Shown here: one piece after another, positions 62,312-64,000 of the stretch
Layout: each line of letters begins with the position of its first letter
Numbering within the stretch: the stretch's first letter is position 1
Made by a program: the position numbers and the translations under genes
The notes under the pieces: generated by a model
Seen by the model: only the letters and a program-made list of their open reading frames with translations
Databases searched by the model: none
What the model was told of the DNA's origin: nothing
NCBI RefSeq assembly: GCF_000166335.1
Contig: NC_014657.1
Coordinates: 2,152,501 to 2,216,500, forward strand
DNA from: Caldicellulosiruptor owensensis OL
GTDB taxonomy: Bacteria > Bacillota > Thermoanaerobacteria > Caldicellulosiruptorales > Caldicellulosiruptoraceae
DNA length: 64,000 nucleotides
Direction of reading: 5' to 3'

Positions 62312-62854
62312 ATGAGTGATAGGGAAATACTGGAATTAATACTGGAAAAGGTTACTGTGCTTGACCAAAAGGTTGACAGGCTTGAAAAGAGGGTCGAAAG
62401 CCTTGAAAAGAAAGTTGAAAGCCTTGAAAAGAGAGTTGAAAACCTTGAAAAGAAAGTTGAAGCCCTCGAAAGGAGAGTTGAAAGCCTCGAAAGAAGAGTT
62501 GAGAGTCTCGAAAGAAGAGTTGAAAGCCTTGAAAAGAGAATGGATGCACTTGAGGCAAGAGTTGAAAGGTTAGAATTGCAGGTTGCAGAAAACACTCAGA
62601 TTCTAAAAGCCTTGGAGCACTTAGCACAGGTAAACAAAGCAGAACATGACAATTTTACTCATCAGCTTGCACGGATTGAAGGCCTACTTTCTTCTGAGAT
62701 ATCGAAAAATAAAGAAGAACATCAGATGCTTTTTGTTAAAACCGAAGAAAATTCTGAAAAGATAACAAGGCTTGAAAAAGACATGGTTGTAATCGAATCT
62801 GTTTGCGGAAAGAATATGCAAGATATAGCTTTTTTGAAGGGTGTGAAGAATTAA
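62312..62854 (+). CDS. Coiled-coil protein encoded by 21-bp repeats
   Basis: The 180-residue soluble protein consists mostly of heptads of the form VESLEKR (ten consecutive heptads from residue 21 to 90), then a second helical segment containing LEHLAQVNKAEHDNF and KITRLEKD. This is a long parallel coiled coil of trimer/dimer type with a Leu in each heptad. It has no signal peptide, membrane segment or known domain. AAGGAG lies 8 nt upstream of the ATG. It resembles tail-fibre or scaffold stalks, but function is unknown. The DNA repeats themselves are nearly identical. Confidence 0.8.
   Translation: MSDREILELILEKVTVLDQKVDRLEKRVESLEKKVESLEKRVENLEKKVEALERRVESLERRVESLERRVESLEKRMDALEARVERLELQVAENTQILKALEHLAQVNKAEHDNFTHQLARIEGLLSSEISKNKEEHQMLFVKTEENSEKITRLEKDMVVIESVCGKNMQDIAFLKGVKN
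62372..62581 (+). repeat. Ten tandem 21-bp repeats inside the coiled-coil gene
   Basis: Units of the form GTTGAAAGCCTTGAAAAGAGA run head to tail with 60-95% identity by eye. Several neighbouring units are nearly identical, so the array can change length by slippage without breaking the frame. Confidence 0.85.
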
Positions 62855-62869
62855 AGAGCATTTACATAC

Positions 62870-62903
62870 AAAAAGCTGCCAATATATGCGGCAGCTTTTT
62901 TAT
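62870..62903 (+). terminator. Terminator of the coiled-coil gene
   Basis: AAAAGCTGCC pairs with GGCAGCTTTT around a 9-nt loop, followed by TTTTTTATTTTC. Confidence 0.9.
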
Positions 62904-63034
62904 TTTCTTCTTTGCAATATTTTCACCTCTATCTATTTTTTTATTTAACAAATTGTTAACACATTGTGATAAAGTTTATACTATAATTAAAGTTGAGCAC
63001 TTATATTTTATTGATTTTGGAGGAGGGATAATTT

Positions 63035-63988
63035 TTGATAAAGGTCGAACATTTAACCAAAAAGTACGGCCAGCACTATGCAATTCACGACATCTCATTT
63101 GAAGTGCAAAAGGGGGAGATTGTTGGTTTTCTAGGTCCAAACGGTGCTGGTAAATCTACTACAATGAATATAATCACAGGATACCTATCACCTACCGAAG
63201 GTACTGCATACGTCGACGGATTTGACATCTTAGAAGAACCAGAAGAAGTGAAAAAAAGAATTGGATACCTTCCTGAAAATCCACCGCTTTATATGGACAT
63301 GACTGTGCAAGAATACCTTGACTTTGTGAGCGATATCAAAAAGGTGGATAAAAAAGAGAAAAAAAGAAGCATGGATAAGATAATGGAAACTGTTGGCATT
63401 GCTCATGTGAAAAACAGGCTCATAAAAAATCTTTCAAAGGGATACAAGCAGAGGGTTGGACTTGCTCAGGCTTTAATTGGCAATCCTCCTGTTTTAATTT
63501 TGGATGAGCCAACAATTGGACTTGACCCAAAGCAGATAATTGAAATAAGGTCTGTTATAAAGTCGCTAAGAAGTGAACATACAATAATCTTAAGCTCACA
63601 TATCCTGCCAGAGGTAAGCGCAGTGTGTGAAAGAGTTCTGATAATCAACAAAGGCAAGATAGTTGCAAGCGACACACCCGAGAATCTATCTAAAAGACTT
63701 ACTCATGGAAGCAAACTTCAACTGAGGATTTTGGGTCAAAGACAAAAGGTTTATGGAATCCTTGAAAAGGTGCCAGGAGTAAAATACATAGAATTCATTG
63801 GACCAAAAGAACCAAACACTGTTGAGGTTATTGTTGAAGCAGAAAACGATATAGATATAAGGGCAGATATATTCTATGCACTGAGCGAAGCAAAACTTCC
63901 TATTTTGATGATGAGAGCGGTTGACCTGACACTTGAAGAAATCTTCCTGCAGCTTACAACCGAGGAGAAGGAGGCTGAAGCTGTATGA
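63035..63988 (+). CDS. ABC transporter ATP-binding protein (CcmA/GldA-like)
   Basis: The 317-residue ATPase has Walker A GPNGAGKST, signature LSKGYKQRVGLAQ, Walker B VLILDEPTIGLD and H-loop SSHIL. It has a C-terminal extension of about 90 residues (IDIRADIFYALSEAKLPILM), as in GldA-like exporters of the envelope. TTG 63035 has AGGAGG 8 nt upstream. The stop overlaps the next ATG as ATGA, so a partner permease gene follows. Substrate unknown. Confidence 0.93.
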   Translation: MIKVEHLTKKYGQHYAIHDISFEVQKGEIVGFLGPNGAGKSTTMNIITGYLSPTEGTAYVDGFDILEEPEEVKKRIGYLPENPPLYMDMTVQEYLDFVSDIKKVDKKEKKRSMDKIMETVGIAHVKNRLIKNLSKGYKQRVGLAQALIGNPPVLILDEPTIGLDPKQIIEIRSVIKSLRSEHTIILSSHILPEVSAVCERVLIINKGKIVASDTPENLSKRLTHGSKLQLRILGQRQKVYGILEKVPGVKYIEFIGPKEPNTVEVIVEAENDIDIRADIFYALSEAKLPILMMRAVDLTLEEIFLQLTTEEKEAEAV

Positions 63989-64000
63989 GTGCAGTTTTGA
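63985..64000 (+). CDS. Start of next gene (probable ABC permease), cut by window edge
   Basis: ATG 63985 overlaps the ATPase stop as ATGA and reads MSAVL before the window ends. Partner identity is inferred from the usual ATPase-permease order. Confidence 0.6.

Noticed and set aside
62254-62627. Minus-strand Ser/Leu/Phe-rich frames across the coiled-coil gene
   Set aside because: They are the antisense of the 21-bp repeats.
1-64000. tRNA, rRNA or intact transposase genes
   Set aside because: No cloverleaf, rRNA signature or complete transposase was recognised by eye on either strand; short tRNAs could still be missed.

Overview
This 64 kb window looks like chromosome of a thermophilic, plant-biomass-degrading, low-GC Gram-positive anaerobe. 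Caldicellulosiruptor is my best guess (inference). The reasons are AT-rich DNA with strong AGGAGG-type ribosome binding sites and frequent TTG starts, S-layer-homology proteins, a GH3 glucosidase/xylosidase, a CE12-type pectin acetylesterase, a polysaccharide-type LplB/YtcP ABC importer with an AraC sensor, an mbl-flhO-flhP flagellar cluster, a glmS ribozyme and a yybP-ykoY manganese riboswitch.

Layout. 1-7.1 kb (minus strand): a defence island with a small ribbon-helix-helix-like gene, hsdM, hsdS, hsdR and a C-terminally cut OLD-like AAA ATPase. 7.1-10 kb: a gene-poor stretch with a 10-bp-period repeat, large hairpins, an S23-type four-helix-bundle gene and two small unknown genes. 10-13.5 kb: glmM and glmS (amino-sugar synthesis for the cell wall) with a glmS ribozyme between them. 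13.6-19.9 kb: CE12-like esterase, MFS exporter, AEC transporter and a 761-residue transketolase-like enzyme. 19.9-29 kb: a carbohydrate uptake locus (membrane AraC sensor, binding protein, two permeases, two TIM-barrel isomerases, a Gfo/Idh/MocA dehydrogenase). 29-32 kb: flgJ-like, flhP, flhO, mbl. 32-38.4 kb: a CtpA protease and two SLH proteins. 38.4-41 kb: dusB, a HEPN/MNT toxin-antitoxin pair and traX-like. 41-46 kb: a six-gene GntR/YtrA-type ABC operon. 46-50.5 kb: an intracellular rhamnogalacturonan-lyase-like propeller protein and a GH3 enzyme. 50.6-52.4 kb: a MITE-like element and a lactate permease. 52.6-57.7 kb: a five-gene glutamate synthase cluster split into single-domain genes. 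58-62.3 kb: a Mn2+ riboswitch controlling a P-type cation ATPase, followed by a CaCA-type exchanger. 62.3-64 kb: a coiled-coil protein encoded by 21-bp DNA repeats, then an ABC ATPase and the first codons of its partner.

How it fits together. The sugar importer, dehydrogenase/isomerases, CE12-like esterase, lyase-like protein and GH3 form scattered parts of plant cell wall use. glmM/glmS, mbl, CtpA and the SLH proteins belong to envelope construction. The split glutamate synthase gives nitrogen assimilation, and the riboswitch operon handles Mn2+/Ca2+ efflux. No rRNA, tRNA, CRISPR array or intact insertion sequence was seen. Most of the known-family content is ordinary. The least explained sequence is the gene-poor island at 7.1-10 kb and the leader region at 57.7-58.2 kb.
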